This document shows, piece by piece, positions 1 through 8,603 of a stretch of DNA of 64,000 bases. Within the stretch, counting starts at the first letter, position 1; each line of letters begins with the position of its first letter. Both the position numbers and the translations under genes were made by a program. The stretch lies in the NCBI GenBank assembly GCA_014800795.1, contig JAAVFL010000004.1, positions 124,001-188,000 of the forward strand, read 5' to 3'. The notes under the pieces were generated by a model, which searched no databases, had not been told where the DNA came from, and worked only from the letters and a program-made list of their open reading frames with translations. This DNA comes from Bacteroidales bacterium (GTDB lineage Bacteria; Bacteroidota; Bacteroidia; Bacteroidales; Muribaculaceae).

Positions 1-2
1 CT

Positions 3-431
3 TACGCCGGGCGTATGAAAGCGATGCTGATTTACGCGTTGTTCCCCTTGGTGGGTATCGGTGTGATGCCGTTGGGGGAGATCTCGATGTGGTATCCGGT
101 GGTGATAATAGGTGTGGTGGCTGCGGCTCACCAGAGCTGGAGTGCCAACGTATATAACGTAGTGAGCGATATGTTCCCCAAATCGGTGGTGGCGACCGTC
201 ATAGGGGCCGCCGGGCTGGCGAGCGGTCTCGGAAGTTTCATGAGCAATTACGGCGCCGGGCAGCTGTTCGACTATGCGGCCCGCACAAACATGCAGTTTC
301 TCGGTTTCGAAGGCAAAAATGCCGGATATATGATCATATTTCTCTGTGTCGGGGTAGCTTACCTCTTCAGCTGGTGTATGATGAAACTGCTTGTGCCGAA
401 ATATAAATTAGTAGTCCTCAAAAATAAATAA
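3..431 (+). CDS. MFS hexuronate transporter, C-terminal part (5' end outside window)
   Basis: The reading frame is open from the window edge, so the ATG at 15 is internal and only the last 140 or so residues are visible. They form at least four hydrophobic membrane segments and end in a basic tail (KYKLVVLKNK), as in the C-terminal half of major facilitator permeases. The helix with GAAGLASGLGSFMSNYGAG is typical of the anion:cation symporter (ExuT/GudP) branch. It lies 8 bp before uxaC in a glucuronate pathway operon, so inner-membrane uptake of glucuronate or galacturonate is inferred. Substrate choice cannot be read from this fragment. Confidence 0.8.
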   Translation, partial: YAGRMKAMLIYALFPLVGIGVMPLGEISMWYPVVIIGVVAAAHQSWSANVYNVVSDMFPKSVVATVIGAAGLASGLGSFMSNYGAGQLFDYAARTNMQFLGFEGKNAGYMIIFLCVGVAYLFSWCMMKLLVPKYKLVVLKNK

Positions 432-439
432 TCCCTCTG

Positions 440-1861
440 ATGACTGTAGCTCCAAAACCATTCATGGATAAGGATTTCCTGCTTGAGACCCCTACAGGAC
501 GCCATCTTTATCATAACCATGCGGCAGGTTTGCCGATTATCGATTATCATTGCCATCTGTCGCCTCAGGCGATTGCGGAGAACAATCCGTTCAGGAGCAT
601 CACTGAGTTGTGGCTCGGAGGCGACCACTACAAATGGCGTGCGATGCGTGCCAACGGGGTGGGGGAGCGCTATATAACCGGCGATGCCGGCGACTATGAG
701 AAGTTCGCGAAATGGGCTGAGACAGTTCCTGCAACATTCCGTAATCCGCTTTACCATTGGACCCACATGGAGCTTCGCTCCGCTTTCGGCATAAATGATA
801 CGCTCAATGAGGACAGCGCAAAATCGATTTACGACAGGTGTAACTCACGGCTGACAGATCCCGGCATGACGCCGCGTGGACTTATGGAGCGCTACGGAGT
901 GGAAGCGGTATGCACTACCGATGATCCTATAGATACACTTGAGCATCACCGGGCCATAGCCGCGTCGGATTTTAAGGTGAAGGTTCTGCCGACATGGCGC
1001 CCCGACAAGGCTGCCACGTTGCGGGAAGGAGATAATACCGCATGGCGTGAATATGTGGCGAAACTCGGCGAAGCATCCGGCGTCGAGATTTCGGACTGGA
1101 ACAGTTTTGTGGAAGCTCTCGGCGGCCGCCACGACTTCTTCCATGGCAATGGCTGTCGCTTGGCCGACCACGGCGTGATGCGCTTCCCCTGGAAAGATTG
1201 TACGGCAGAAGAGCGCGATACACTGTTCGCACGCGCGCTTTCAGGCGATTCGCTTACCGCGGATGAGGCTGAAAAGCTGTCAACCGCCACACTGCTGGAA
1301 CTCTGCCGCATGAATCATGCGAAAGGGTGGGCGCAGCAGTTCCATTTCGGGCCGATGCGCAATGTCAACGGCCGTGCGTTCCGTAGCCTCGGGCCGGATA
1401 CCGGATTCGATACGATCGGCGACTACAACTGTTGCGAGGCGATAGCCCGCTTCATGGATCGGCTCGACAGCGAGGGGAAGCTTGCTAAAACCATACTCTA
1501 TAATCTGAATCCCGCCGACAACGAGTGGGTGGCTGCCATGACCGGTAATTTTCAGGATGGATCAGTGGCGGGTAAGATACAGATGGGCTCGGGATGGTGG
1601 TTCAACGATCATATCCGCGGCATGGAGGCTCAGATGAACTCTCTGTCGTCGCAGGGGCTGCTGAGCCGCTTTGTAGGTATGCTCACCGATTCGCGCTCCT
1701 TCCTTTCGTATCCGCGCCACGATTACTTCCGCCGCATACTCTGCAATCTCATCGGCAAGGACGTGGATGCCGGACTGATACCTTATGAGGAGTTGCCGCG
1801 GGTCGAGAAGATGGTCGAGGATATATGTTATTATAATGCGAAACGATATTTCAATCTCTGA
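440..1861 (+). CDS. uxaC: Glucuronate (uronate) isomerase
   Basis: Converts D-glucuronate to D-fructuronate (and galacturonate to tagaturonate), the first cytoplasmic step of hexuronate breakdown. The 473-residue length fits the UxaC family. Family hallmarks visible are the early metal-binding YHCHLSP motif (residues about 36-42), the HWTHMELR stretch, and GSGWWFNDHIRGMEAQM followed by SFLSYPRHDYFRR near the C-terminus. The ATG at 440 sits 8 bp after the transporter stop, and the next gene follows after 3 bp, so it is translated from an operon mRNA. No galacturonate-branch genes (uxaA, uxaB) follow, pointing to glucuronate as the main substrate. Confidence 0.96.
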   Translation: MTVAPKPFMDKDFLLETPTGRHLYHNHAAGLPIIDYHCHLSPQAIAENNPFRSITELWLGGDHYKWRAMRANGVGERYITGDAGDYEKFAKWAETVPATFRNPLYHWTHMELRSAFGINDTLNEDSAKSIYDRCNSRLTDPGMTPRGLMERYGVEAVCTTDDPIDTLEHHRAIAASDFKVKVLPTWRPDKAATLREGDNTAWREYVAKLGEASGVEISDWNSFVEALGGRHDFFHGNGCRLADHGVMRFPWKDCTAEERDTLFARALSGDSLTADEAEKLSTATLLELCRMNHAKGWAQQFHFGPMRNVNGRAFRSLGPDTGFDTIGDYNCCEAIARFMDRLDSEGKLAKTILYNLNPADNEWVAAMTGNFQDGSVAGKIQMGSGWWFNDHIRGMEAQMNSLSSQGLLSRFVGMLTDSRSFLSYPRHDYFRRILCNLIGKDVDAGLIPYEELPRVEKMVEDICYYNAKRYFNL

Positions 1862-1864
1862 TAT

Positions 1865-3055
1865 ATGGAAAAAACCTGGCGTTGGTTCGGACCCAACGAT
1901 AAAATAACCCTCGATATGCTCCGCCAGATTGGCGTGGAGGGAATAGTTACCGCCCTCCATCATGTTCCGAACGGCGAGATATGGACACTTGAGGAAATAG
2001 AGAAACTGCGCGATATGATAGAGGCTCACGGTATGCGCTGGAGCGTGGTGGAAAGCCTCCCCGTGTGCGAGGCTGTAAAATATGGTGGTCCGGATCGCGA
2101 CGGACTGATTGAAAAATACAAGGTGAGTCTCGCCAATCTCGGCAAGGCGGGGGTGAAGACCGTGTGCTACAACTTTATGCCGGTTCTTGACTGGGCGCGC
2201 ACAGATCTTGACTATCCCAATGGCGACGGTACGACGAATCTATACTTCAGCCGCGCTGAATTCGCCTACTTCGACATACATATTCTAAAGCGTGAAGGGG
2301 CTGATAAGGATTGGGACGATGCGACACTTGTGCGTGTGGCCGAGCTTGCTAAAGATATGACGCCCGAGCGTGAGGCGAAACTTGTGGAGAATATCGTTAT
2401 CAAAACGCAGGGATTCGTCAATGGAAACTTCTCCGAAGGGGAATTGAATCCCGTGGAGAAATTTCGTGAACTTCTGAAACTCTATGATGGAGTGGATAAG
2501 GAGCAGCTGCGGGCCAATATGAAGTATTTTCTTGAGGCGATTATGCCCGTATGCCGGGAATACGGGATAAATATGTGTGTTCATCCCGACGATCCCCCTA
2601 TGGCTGTGTTCGGGTTACCGCGCATAGTCACTTGCGACGAGGATATCGAATGGTTTCTCAATGCCGTACCCGACGAGCACAACGGACTGACCTTCTGCGC
2701 GGGTTCGCTGAGCGCGGGAGCCCACAACGATGTGCCCGCTCTGGCCCTGAAATATGCGCCGCGCACATGGTTCGTGCATCTGCGCAGTTGCGATGTGTTG
2801 CCCAATGGCGACTTCAAGGAGGCTCACCATCTCGCCGGGCGCGCCGACATAATATCGCTGGTGCGTACCTTCGAGCGCGTGAAGCCTGGTCTGCCGATGC
2901 GTGTGGACCATGCCATGCAGATGCTTGGCGATGAGAAGATGGGATACAATGCCGGATATTCCTTCCACGGACGCATGCTCGCCTTAGGACAGGTAGAGGG
3001 GGTTATGGCTACCGTGGCCCGCGAGATCAGTGAGGAAAAAATGCAGAACGCTTAA
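1865..3055 (+). CDS. uxuA: Mannonate dehydratase
   Basis: Dehydrates D-mannonate to 2-keto-3-deoxy-D-gluconate (KDG) in the cytoplasm. The N-terminus MEKTWRWFGPNDKITL is the standard UxuA start, and the middle has the metal-ligand stretch MCVHPDDPP followed by FCAGSLSAGAHND and WFVHLRSCD. Length 396 agrees with the family. It starts 3 bp after uxaC, so the two are surely co-transcribed. Together with the SDR gene downstream it completes the conversion of fructuronate to KDG. Confidence 0.97.
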   Translation: MEKTWRWFGPNDKITLDMLRQIGVEGIVTALHHVPNGEIWTLEEIEKLRDMIEAHGMRWSVVESLPVCEAVKYGGPDRDGLIEKYKVSLANLGKAGVKTVCYNFMPVLDWARTDLDYPNGDGTTNLYFSRAEFAYFDIHILKREGADKDWDDATLVRVAELAKDMTPEREAKLVENIVIKTQGFVNGNFSEGELNPVEKFRELLKLYDGVDKEQLRANMKYFLEAIMPVCREYGINMCVHPDDPPMAVFGLPRIVTCDEDIEWFLNAVPDEHNGLTFCAGSLSAGAHNDVPALALKYAPRTWFVHLRSCDVLPNGDFKEAHHLAGRADIISLVRTFERVKPGLPMRVDHAMQMLGDEKMGYNAGYSFHGRMLALGQVEGVMATVAREISEEKMQNA

Positions 3056-3070
3056 ATTAGATCGACGTTT

Positions 3071-3883
3071 ATGAACGAATTGTTTTCGGTAAAAGATAAG
3101 GTGGTGGTAATCACCGGTGGAACCGGTGTGCTGGGGCAGTGTATAGGGGAATATCTGGCCGCGGAGGGAGCTAAGATTGTGCTTCTCGGGCGCCGTCGTG
3201 AGGAGGGTGACAGAATTGTGGATAAGATTACAGCCGCCGGTGGTGAGGCAATGTTTCTTGTCTCCGATGTAATGGATGCTTCTGTGGTGGAAGCCAATTG
3301 CGCGGAGATTCTGGCCCGTTACGGACGTGTTGATGCGTTGCTTAACGCAGCAGGCGGTAACATGGCGGGAGCTACGATCGGTCCGGATGGGAATTTCTTT
3401 GATCTTAGGGTAGAGGAGTTCCAGAAAGTTCTCGAACTTAATCTTACCGGTACGGTGATACCGACGCAGGTGTTTCTGAAGCCTATGGTTGAGGCTGGCA
3501 AGGGTGCGATAGTCAATTTCTCGTCGATGGCGGCTTTCAGGCCGCTTACCCGTGTGGTAGGTTATGGCGCCGCAAAGGCGGGTATAAGCAACTTTACGGC
3601 TTATATGGCGAATGAGATCGCTACAAAATTCACTTCGGATATCCGCGTCAATGCCATAGCTCCAGGTTTTTTTCTCACCAATCAGAACCGTGCGCTTCTT
3701 ACCAACCCTGACGGTTCGCTGACAAAGCGCGGAGAGGATGTGATACGCCAGACACCCTTCAAGCGGTTCGGACGTCCGGAGGAGTTGTGTGGTACGATAC
3801 AGTATCTGATAAGTGACGCTGCCTCGTTTGTCACCGGTACAGTGGCGGTAGTCGACGGTGGATTTAACGTATTCTCTATGTGA
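3071..3883 (+). CDS. SDR-family D-mannonate oxidoreductase (fructuronate reductase)
   Basis: Short-chain dehydrogenase of 270 residues. The N-terminal nucleotide-binding motif is TGGTGVLGQCIG (residues about 14-25), the NAG-type motif appears as NAAGGN, and the catalytic Ser and YxxxK are in NFSSMAAF and VGYGAAKAG. The end VTGTVAVVDGGFNVFSM is classical SDR. Between uxuA and kdgK the job must be NAD(P)H-dependent reduction of fructuronate to mannonate, as in the SDR-type UxuB (YjmF) of Bacillus rather than the long-chain enzyme of E. coli. Assignment of the substrate rests on operon position. Confidence 0.88.
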   Translation: MNELFSVKDKVVVITGGTGVLGQCIGEYLAAEGAKIVLLGRRREEGDRIVDKITAAGGEAMFLVSDVMDASVVEANCAEILARYGRVDALLNAAGGNMAGATIGPDGNFFDLRVEEFQKVLELNLTGTVIPTQVFLKPMVEAGKGAIVNFSSMAAFRPLTRVVGYGAAKAGISNFTAYMANEIATKFTSDIRVNAIAPGFFLTNQNRALLTNPDGSLTKRGEDVIRQTPFKRFGRPEELCGTIQYLISDAASFVTGTVAVVDGGFNVFSM

Positions 3884-3896
3884 TATCATAAAGACA

Positions 3897-4919
3897 ATGG
3901 GTAAGATAGTAACTTTAGGAGAAATTATGCTGCGGCTTTCTCCCGCAGGGTGCAGCCGTTTTGTGCAGGTCGACTCTTTCGATGTGATATGGGGCGGTGG
4001 CGAGGCAAATGTGGCGGTAAGTTGTGCCAACTATGGCCATGAGGCTGCGTTTGTGACAAAACTTCCGGCGCATGAGATAGGTCAGGCCGCCGTGAACGCT
4101 CTGCGGCGTTATGGTGTAGATACGCGCCATATAGCCCGTGGAGGGAACCGGGTGGGAATATATTATTGCGAGACAGGGGCTTCGATGCGTCCGTCGAAGG
4201 TTATATACGACCGTGCAGGTTCGGCGATCGCCGAGGCTGATCCCGCAGATTTTGATTTTGATGCCATAATGGAGGGTGCAGACTGGTTCCACTGGAGCGG
4301 TATCACTCCGGCTATATCCGATAAGGCGGCTGAACTGACACGGCTTGCCTGCGAGGCGGCCAAACGCCACGGGGTAACGGTGAGCGTGGATCTTAATTTT
4401 CGAAAAAAGCTGTGGACCAGCGCGAAGGCACAGAGCGTCATGCGCCCGCTTATGCAGTATGTCGATGTATGTATAGGCAATGAGGAGGATGCCGAGCTGT
4501 GTCTCGGGTTTAAGCCCGACGCAGATGTCGAGGGAGGAAATACCGACGCTTCCGGTTATGAGCGGATATTCAAGGCAATGGCTGAAGAATTCGGTTTCCG
4601 TTATGTGGTGTCGACTTTACGCGAATCTTATTCGGCTACCCATAACGGATGGAAGGCTATGGCCTACGACGGGAAAGATTTTTATGTATCGAAGCGCTAC
4701 GATATCAATCCGATTATCGATCGTGTGGGTGGTGGCGACGCTTTCTCCGGGGGTATGATCCACGGGCTGCTTACGATGGATTCGATAGGGGAAGCGCTTG
4801 AATTTGCCGTTGCCGCATCGGCGTTGAAGCAGACTATTCCGGGCGATTTCAACCTCGTGGATGCCGCGGAAGTCAGGGCACTCGCAGGGGGGAGTGCCAA
4901 CGGCAGGGTGCAACGTTAA
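3897..4919 (+). CDS. kdgK: 2-keto-3-deoxygluconate kinase (PfkB family)
   Basis: Phosphorylates KDG to KDPG. I start it at the ATG at 3897 (MGKIVTLGEIMLRLSP), which matches PfkB sugar kinases; the longer ORF from 3858 would overlap the SDR gene by 26 bp. PfkB signatures are WGGGEANVAVSCA near residue 32 and the anion-hole/catalytic base motif RVGGGDAFSGG near residue 278, where the usual GAGD is GGGD. SVDLNFRKKLW is the mid-protein motif seen in KDG kinases. The gene is 13 bp after the SDR gene and 24 bp before the aldolase. Confidence 0.93.
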   Translation: MGKIVTLGEIMLRLSPAGCSRFVQVDSFDVIWGGGEANVAVSCANYGHEAAFVTKLPAHEIGQAAVNALRRYGVDTRHIARGGNRVGIYYCETGASMRPSKVIYDRAGSAIAEADPADFDFDAIMEGADWFHWSGITPAISDKAAELTRLACEAAKRHGVTVSVDLNFRKKLWTSAKAQSVMRPLMQYVDVCIGNEEDAELCLGFKPDADVEGGNTDASGYERIFKAMAEEFGFRYVVSTLRESYSATHNGWKAMAYDGKDFYVSKRYDINPIIDRVGGGDAFSGGMIHGLLTMDSIGEALEFAVAASALKQTIPGDFNLVDAAEVRALAGGSANGRVQR

Positions 4920-4943
4920 CCGTAAAAATGAAAACCGATAGAA

Positions 4944-5612
4944 ATGGCAAGATTTGACAAGATAGCGGTATTGATGAAGATGGGTGAGGCTCCAGTTGTT
5001 CCGGTGTTTTACCATAGCGATGCCGCCACGGCATGCGCTGTTCTCAAGGCATGCTACGAAGGGGGAGTGCGTGCGTTCGAGTTTACCAACCGCGGGGATT
5101 TCGCCCATGAGGTATTCGCTCAGGTGGTGAAATTCGCGGCGGAGGAGTGTCCGGATATGGCCGTAGGTATAGGTTCAGTAGTGGAACCGGCTACGGCATC
5201 GCTATATATACAGATGGGAGCATGCTTCGTTGTCGGACCAATGTTTAATCCTGAAGTCGCCCGTGTTTGCAATCGTCGTGGAGTTCCCTATACTCCGGGT
5301 TGCGGCACAGTCAGTGAGGTAGGCAATGCGCAGGAGTGCGGGTGTGACCTCTGCAAGATTTTTCCGGGCGATGTTCTCGGGCCAAATTTCGTGAAGGGAC
5401 TTCTCGCCCCCATGCCATGGTCGCGTCTGATGGTTACCGGAGGTGTCGAGCCAACTGAGGAGAATCTGAGCAAATGGTTCCGTGCAGGGGTCTATTGCGT
5501 GGGGATGGGATCGAAACTGTTTCCGAAAGATAAGGTTGCCGCTTCAGACTGGCAGTATGTGGCGGATATGTGCAGATTGTCGCTTGAAATCGCGCGCCGA
5601 TACCGTAAGTGA
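4944..5612 (+). CDS. eda: KDPG / 4-hydroxy-2-oxoglutarate aldolase
   Basis: Cleaves KDPG to pyruvate and glyceraldehyde-3-phosphate, ending the pathway. The 222-residue length and the TIM-barrel order fit the KDPG aldolase family. The Schiff-base lysine is in CKIFPGD (about residue 137), the general-base glutamate is in AFEFTNRGD, and the phosphate-binding end is VTGGVEPTEENLSKW and GVYCVGMGSKLF. The next gene begins within about 9 bp of the stop, so the hexuronate operon does not end here. Confidence 0.94.
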   Translation: MARFDKIAVLMKMGEAPVVPVFYHSDAATACAVLKACYEGGVRAFEFTNRGDFAHEVFAQVVKFAAEECPDMAVGIGSVVEPATASLYIQMGACFVVGPMFNPEVARVCNRRGVPYTPGCGTVSEVGNAQECGCDLCKIFPGDVLGPNFVKGLLAPMPWSRLMVTGGVEPTEENLSKWFRAGVYCVGMGSKLFPKDKVAASDWQYVADMCRLSLEIARRYRK

Positions 5613-5620
5613 TATATGTT

Positions 5621-6313
5621 ATGGAAACGAAAGTGAAAGTTGTTTACGATCCGGAGTTCCGTGCGGCTGTTTCCGGCTGTCGGACTTTGCTTATTGAGGC
5701 GGAAGTTTGTAATTCTGAGACGTCCGAAGAACAGAAGAGCGCGATGGACCGGCTGGCAGCGGAGATTGCAGAGAAGTATGCGGTAGGTGATATAAACAAA
5801 CTTCCCCCGATAGCCGCCACACGCGCCGTATATAAGGCTTGCGGAAAGGATCCGAACCGCTATCGTCCGTCGCAGGAGCAGCTTATGAGGCGTATCGTCC
5901 GCGGACTGGGGCTCTACAGCGTCAACGCGCTTGTTGATGCAGGCAACGAACTGTCGTTGCTGACCGGATGTTCGGTTGGCTGTTTCGATGCCGATAAGGT
6001 TGTGGGAAATACGATTGCTCTCGGAATAGGTCGTGAAGGTGAGCCGTACGAGGGTATCGGCAGGGGGAGTCTCAATATTGAGGGACTACCCGTGTTCCGG
6101 GATGCTGTCGGCGGAATCGGCAGTCCGACCAGCGACAACGAGCGGACGAAACTGTCGCTTGACACATGTCGGCTGCTTGTCACCGTTCATCTCTTTGATC
6201 CTACAGTAGATGCATATGAGGTTCTGAGGCTATTTACAGATATTTTCACTCGATACGGAGCTGCGCGCGAAATTCGCAGTTCGCTATTTTCGTCAAATAC
6301 TACTGAATTATGA
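5621..6313 (+). CDS. B3/B4 (tRNA-synthetase-like) domain protein
   Basis: About 230 residues resembling the B3/B4 domain of the phenylalanyl-tRNA synthetase beta subunit as a free-standing protein. Recognisable stretches are ACGKDPNRYRPSQEQLMRRI, GLYSVNALVDAGNELSLLTG and GREGEPYEGIG. Free-standing B3/B4 proteins are widespread and some are thought to edit or bind misacylated tRNA or amino acids; the role here is unknown. The ORF track starts at a GTG (5609) overlapping eda; I prefer the ATG at 5621 (METKVKVVYD). The stop overlaps the next start in an ATGA. Confidence 0.75.
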   Translation: METKVKVVYDPEFRAAVSGCRTLLIEAEVCNSETSEEQKSAMDRLAAEIAEKYAVGDINKLPPIAATRAVYKACGKDPNRYRPSQEQLMRRIVRGLGLYSVNALVDAGNELSLLTGCSVGCFDADKVVGNTIALGIGREGEPYEGIGRGSLNIEGLPVFRDAVGGIGSPTSDNERTKLSLDTCRLLVTVHLFDPTVDAYEVLRLFTDIFTRYGAAREIRSSLFSSNTTEL

Positions 6314-6876
6314 TAGAGGAAATTCTGACACATAACCGAAAATTTGTGGAAAGCGGAGATTACCGCCGCTATGAAACTTCGAAATATCCCGACAAGAAGA
6401 TTGCCATTGTGACCTGCATGGATACGCGCCTTGTGGAGCTTCTTCCGGCAGCTTTGGGATTCCGCAACGGCGATGTGAAGATTATCAAGAATGCGGGCGG
6501 CACGATAACCAATCCGTTCGATTCGACCATGCGCTCCATTCTTGTGGCCGTTTATGAGCTCGGGGTAGAGGAGATAATGGTTATCGGACATACCGGTTGC
6601 GGTGTGCAGGGAATGAACGCCGCCGAGATGCTCCATCTTATGCGCCAGCGCGGGGTTAGCTCCGAGCATATAACCCTTATGCGCCATTGCGGCATCGATC
6701 TTGACAACTGGCTGCATGGGTTTACTGAAACTTCCGAGGCTGTTTCGGAAACAGCTGATCTGATCCGCAATCATCCGCTGATGGCTCCCGATGTCAGAGT
6801 CGGAGCATATATAATGGATTCATTGACCGGAGAGCTTACTGTAGTTGAGCCGGCTTCTGTTCAGAAGTGCGACTGA
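6310..6876 (+). CDS. Beta-class carbonic anhydrase
   Basis: Zinc enzyme interconverting CO2 and bicarbonate. The zinc ligands and active-site pair are visible as CMDTRLVELL (Cys-x-Asp-x-Arg, about residues 36-45) and GHTGCGVQGM (His-x-x-Cys, about residue 93). KNAGGTITNPFDSTMRSI is also typical. At 188 residues it belongs to the short beta-CA type found in many Firmicutes and Bacteroidetes. It overlaps the B3/B4 gene by 4 bp, so translation is coupled, and it is the last gene before a strong terminator. Confidence 0.93.
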   Translation: MIEEILTHNRKFVESGDYRRYETSKYPDKKIAIVTCMDTRLVELLPAALGFRNGDVKIIKNAGGTITNPFDSTMRSILVAVYELGVEEIMVIGHTGCGVQGMNAAEMLHLMRQRGVSSEHITLMRHCGIDLDNWLHGFTETSEAVSETADLIRNHPLMAPDVRVGAYIMDSLTGELTVVEPASVQKCD

Positions 6877-6888
6877 TATAAATAAGGA

Positions 6889-6939
6889 ATATAAAACTCC
6901 CCGGATATGGTTTGACAACCTTTCCGGGGAGTTTTATAT
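6889..6939. terminator. Bidirectional terminator, hexuronate operon / fabD
   Basis: A 17-bp perfect inverted repeat (ATATAAAACTCCCCGGA and its complement) with a 17-nt loop lies between the convergent carbonic anhydrase and fabD genes. A- and T-rich arms allow it to work in both directions. Confidence 0.9.
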
Positions 6940-6964
6940 TCTGTAGCAAATGCTGACTCGCGTA

Positions 6965-7843
6965 TTACTGGCGGCCTGAAACGGCTGCCTCGCGCGAGAT
7001 TTTGCTGACAAGTCCCTGAAGCACTTTGCCCGGGCCGAGTTCAACAAACTCTGTGGCTCCGTCGGCAACCATGTTCTGAACGGTCTGTGTCCAGCGCACG
7101 GGAGCTGTGAGCTGTGCTACGAGATTTGCCTTGATTTCAGCGGGGTCGGTATGCGGACGGGCATCCACATTCTGGTAAACGGGGCATACGGGAGTGTGTA
7201 CCTCGGTGGCCTCGATAGCGCTTGCAAGTTCGGCGCGTGCAGGTTCCATAAGCGGGGAGTGGAAAGCTCCGCCTACCTTGAGGGGGAGAGCTCTTTTTGC
7301 TCCGGCTGCTTTAGCTGCCTCGCATGCAGCGGCGATAGCTTCCATTTCGCCTGAGATCACGATCTGGCCGGGGCAGTTGTAGTTGGCTGCAACCACTACA
7401 CCGGGAACGGAAGCACAGATTTCCTCAACTTTTTCGTCGGGAAGAGCGATAATGGCAGCCATTGTGGAGGGCTTGAGTTCGCATGCCTTCTGCATGGCCT
7501 GGGCACGGGCGCTTACCAGACGGAGACCATCTTCGAAGCTGAGCGCACCGGCTGCGGTAAGGGCGGAAAATTCGCCCAGCGAGTGGCCGGCAACCATGTC
7601 GGGATTGAATTCTTCGCCGAGAGTTTTAGCGAGGATTACAGAGTGGAGGAATACAGCCGGTTGAGTTACACGGGTCTGTTTAAGATCCTCTTCGGTACCT
7701 TCGAACATGAGGTCCGTGATGCGGAAACCGAGAATTTCGTTTGCTTTTTCAAAAAGTTCGCGGGCTTCGGGGCTGTTCTCGTAGAGGTCTTTACCCATTC
7801 CTACGAACTGGGCTCCCTGTCCGGGAAATACGAATGCTTTCAT
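6965..7843 (-). CDS. fabD: Malonyl-CoA:ACP transacylase
   Basis: Loads malonyl groups from CoA onto acyl carrier protein for fatty-acid synthesis. The start MKAFVFPGQGAQFVGMG is the classic FabD N-terminus; the nucleophile is Ser88 in AGHSLGEFSAL, the catalytic histidine is in GGAFHSPLM near residue 200, and the end has FVELGPGKVLQGLV. The length of 292 is normal. It stands alone on the minus strand, convergent to the hexuronate operon, with its own -7 box upstream. Confidence 0.97.
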   Translation of the reverse strand: MKAFVFPGQGAQFVGMGKDLYENSPEARELFEKANEILGFRITDLMFEGTEEDLKQTRVTQPAVFLHSVILAKTLGEEFNPDMVAGHSLGEFSALTAAGALSFEDGLRLVSARAQAMQKACELKPSTMAAIIALPDEKVEEICASVPGVVVAANYNCPGQIVISGEMEAIAAACEAAKAAGAKRALPLKVGGAFHSPLMEPARAELASAIEATEVHTPVCPVYQNVDARPHTDPAEIKANLVAQLTAPVRWTQTVQNMVADGATEFVELGPGKVLQGLVSKISREAAVSGRQ

Positions 7844-7877
7844 AATTCGGTGATTGTGTAAACGTTAAATCTGGCTG

Positions 7878-7885
7878 CAAAGTTA
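7878..7885 (-). promoter_or_regulatory. -7 box of fabD
   Basis: On the minus strand the octamer reads TAACTTTG, a match to the Bacteroidetes TAnnTTTG -7 element, 35 bp before the fabD ATG. No clear TTTG -33 partner is seen at the usual distance. The 7844-8170 gap otherwise holds nothing I can assign. Confidence 0.6.
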
Positions 7886-8089
7886 CAAAAAATCGCCGAA
7901 CTATGGAAGTGTCCTTCTTCCTGATGGCAGCGTCAACCGCCTGCAAATATTCGCCGACGAGACGCCGCATGTGCCTCGATATCGGCCGATATGGTGCGTT
8001 TGCCCTGTCTCCGATGGGATATTGTGTCGGCGTAAAGAGGAAAAAGATGTTGTAAAACACATTTTTTCATCAAAAAAAGTGGAAAAACA

Positions 8090-8120
8090 TTTGGCGGGAA
8101 AAAAATTAGTCGTACCTTTG
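8090..8120 (+). promoter_or_regulatory. Promoter of the small acidic lipoprotein gene
   Basis: A textbook Bacteroidetes promoter: TTTG at 8090-8093, 19 bp, then TACCTTTG at 8113-8120. The stretch before it is A/T-rich. It leaves a leader of about 45 nt before the ATG at 8171. Confidence 0.85.
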
Positions 8121-8170
8121 CAATGTTTTTGAAGCACAGTATTGTTTTATTATTTAATCTGAACACGAAA

Positions 8171-8380
8171 ATGAAAAAGTTATTCCTTTCTTTCGCTGTT
8201 ATCGCAGGTCTTTCCATGATCTCTTGCGGCAACAAGGCTGAGAACGCAGCTGCTGAAGTAGAAGAAGCTCCCGTTGAAGAAGTTGTAGAAGCAGCTGCTG
8301 TAGAAGCTGTTGACACTGTAACCAACGATACCGTTGCTGCTGTTGCAGTAGAAGAGGTTGAAGCTCCCGCTGCTGAATAA
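8171..8380 (+). CDS. Small acidic Ala/Glu/Val-rich lipoprotein (69 aa)
   Basis: The ORF track starts at 8123, but the ATG at 8171 gives a clean lipoprotein signal (MKKLFLSFAVIAGLSMISC), with Cys19 as the lipidated residue. The remaining 50 residues are low-complexity: repeats of Ala, Glu and Val with four Thr/Asp-rich interruptions (VDTVTNDTV) and only one lysine. No known domain is recognisable. The strong promoter, tiny size and position upstream of rpoD suggest an abundant envelope protein, but the function is unknown. GAAGAAGTTGTAGAAGCAGC-like codon repeats suggest growth by slippage. Confidence 0.75.
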   Translation: MKKLFLSFAVIAGLSMISCGNKAENAAAEVEEAPVEEVVEAAAVEAVDTVTNDTVAAVAVEEVEAPAAE

Positions 8381-8508
8381 TCAGCCCGGCTGACGGCAAA
8401 AGAATATTTTGCAACATCTTAACGACTTTCCTGAGTTCAGGAAGGTCGATTTTTTTGTACCTGTGCAATCTTAAATAAGTACAAATATTATTAATTACGA
8501 GGCCGGAA

Positions 8509-8541
8509 TTGGTCGTAATCCGAAAAAAAATCGTACCTTTG
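8509..8541 (+). promoter_or_regulatory. Probable promoter of rpoD
   Basis: TACCTTTG at 8534-8541 is a full -7 box; a TTG at 8509-8511 lies 22 bp upstream, slightly longer than usual. The rpoD leader would be about 55-60 nt. Confidence 0.7.
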
Positions 8542-8603
8542 CACCTTGATAGCTGCGCTCTATCTACACCGCTGCTACACAACAGATATTACCGCTTCAG
8601 AAC

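Noticed and set aside
2984-4030. 348-aa minus-strand ORF opposite the SDR and kdgK genes
   Set aside because: Shadow of two firmly identified enzymes; no family motif and an implausible Cys/His/Arg-rich composition.
8042-8110. Possible phase-variable homopolymer tracts (A and T runs) before the acidic lipoprotein gene
   Set aside because: Runs are short, outside coding sequence, and explained by an A/T-rich upstream promoter element.
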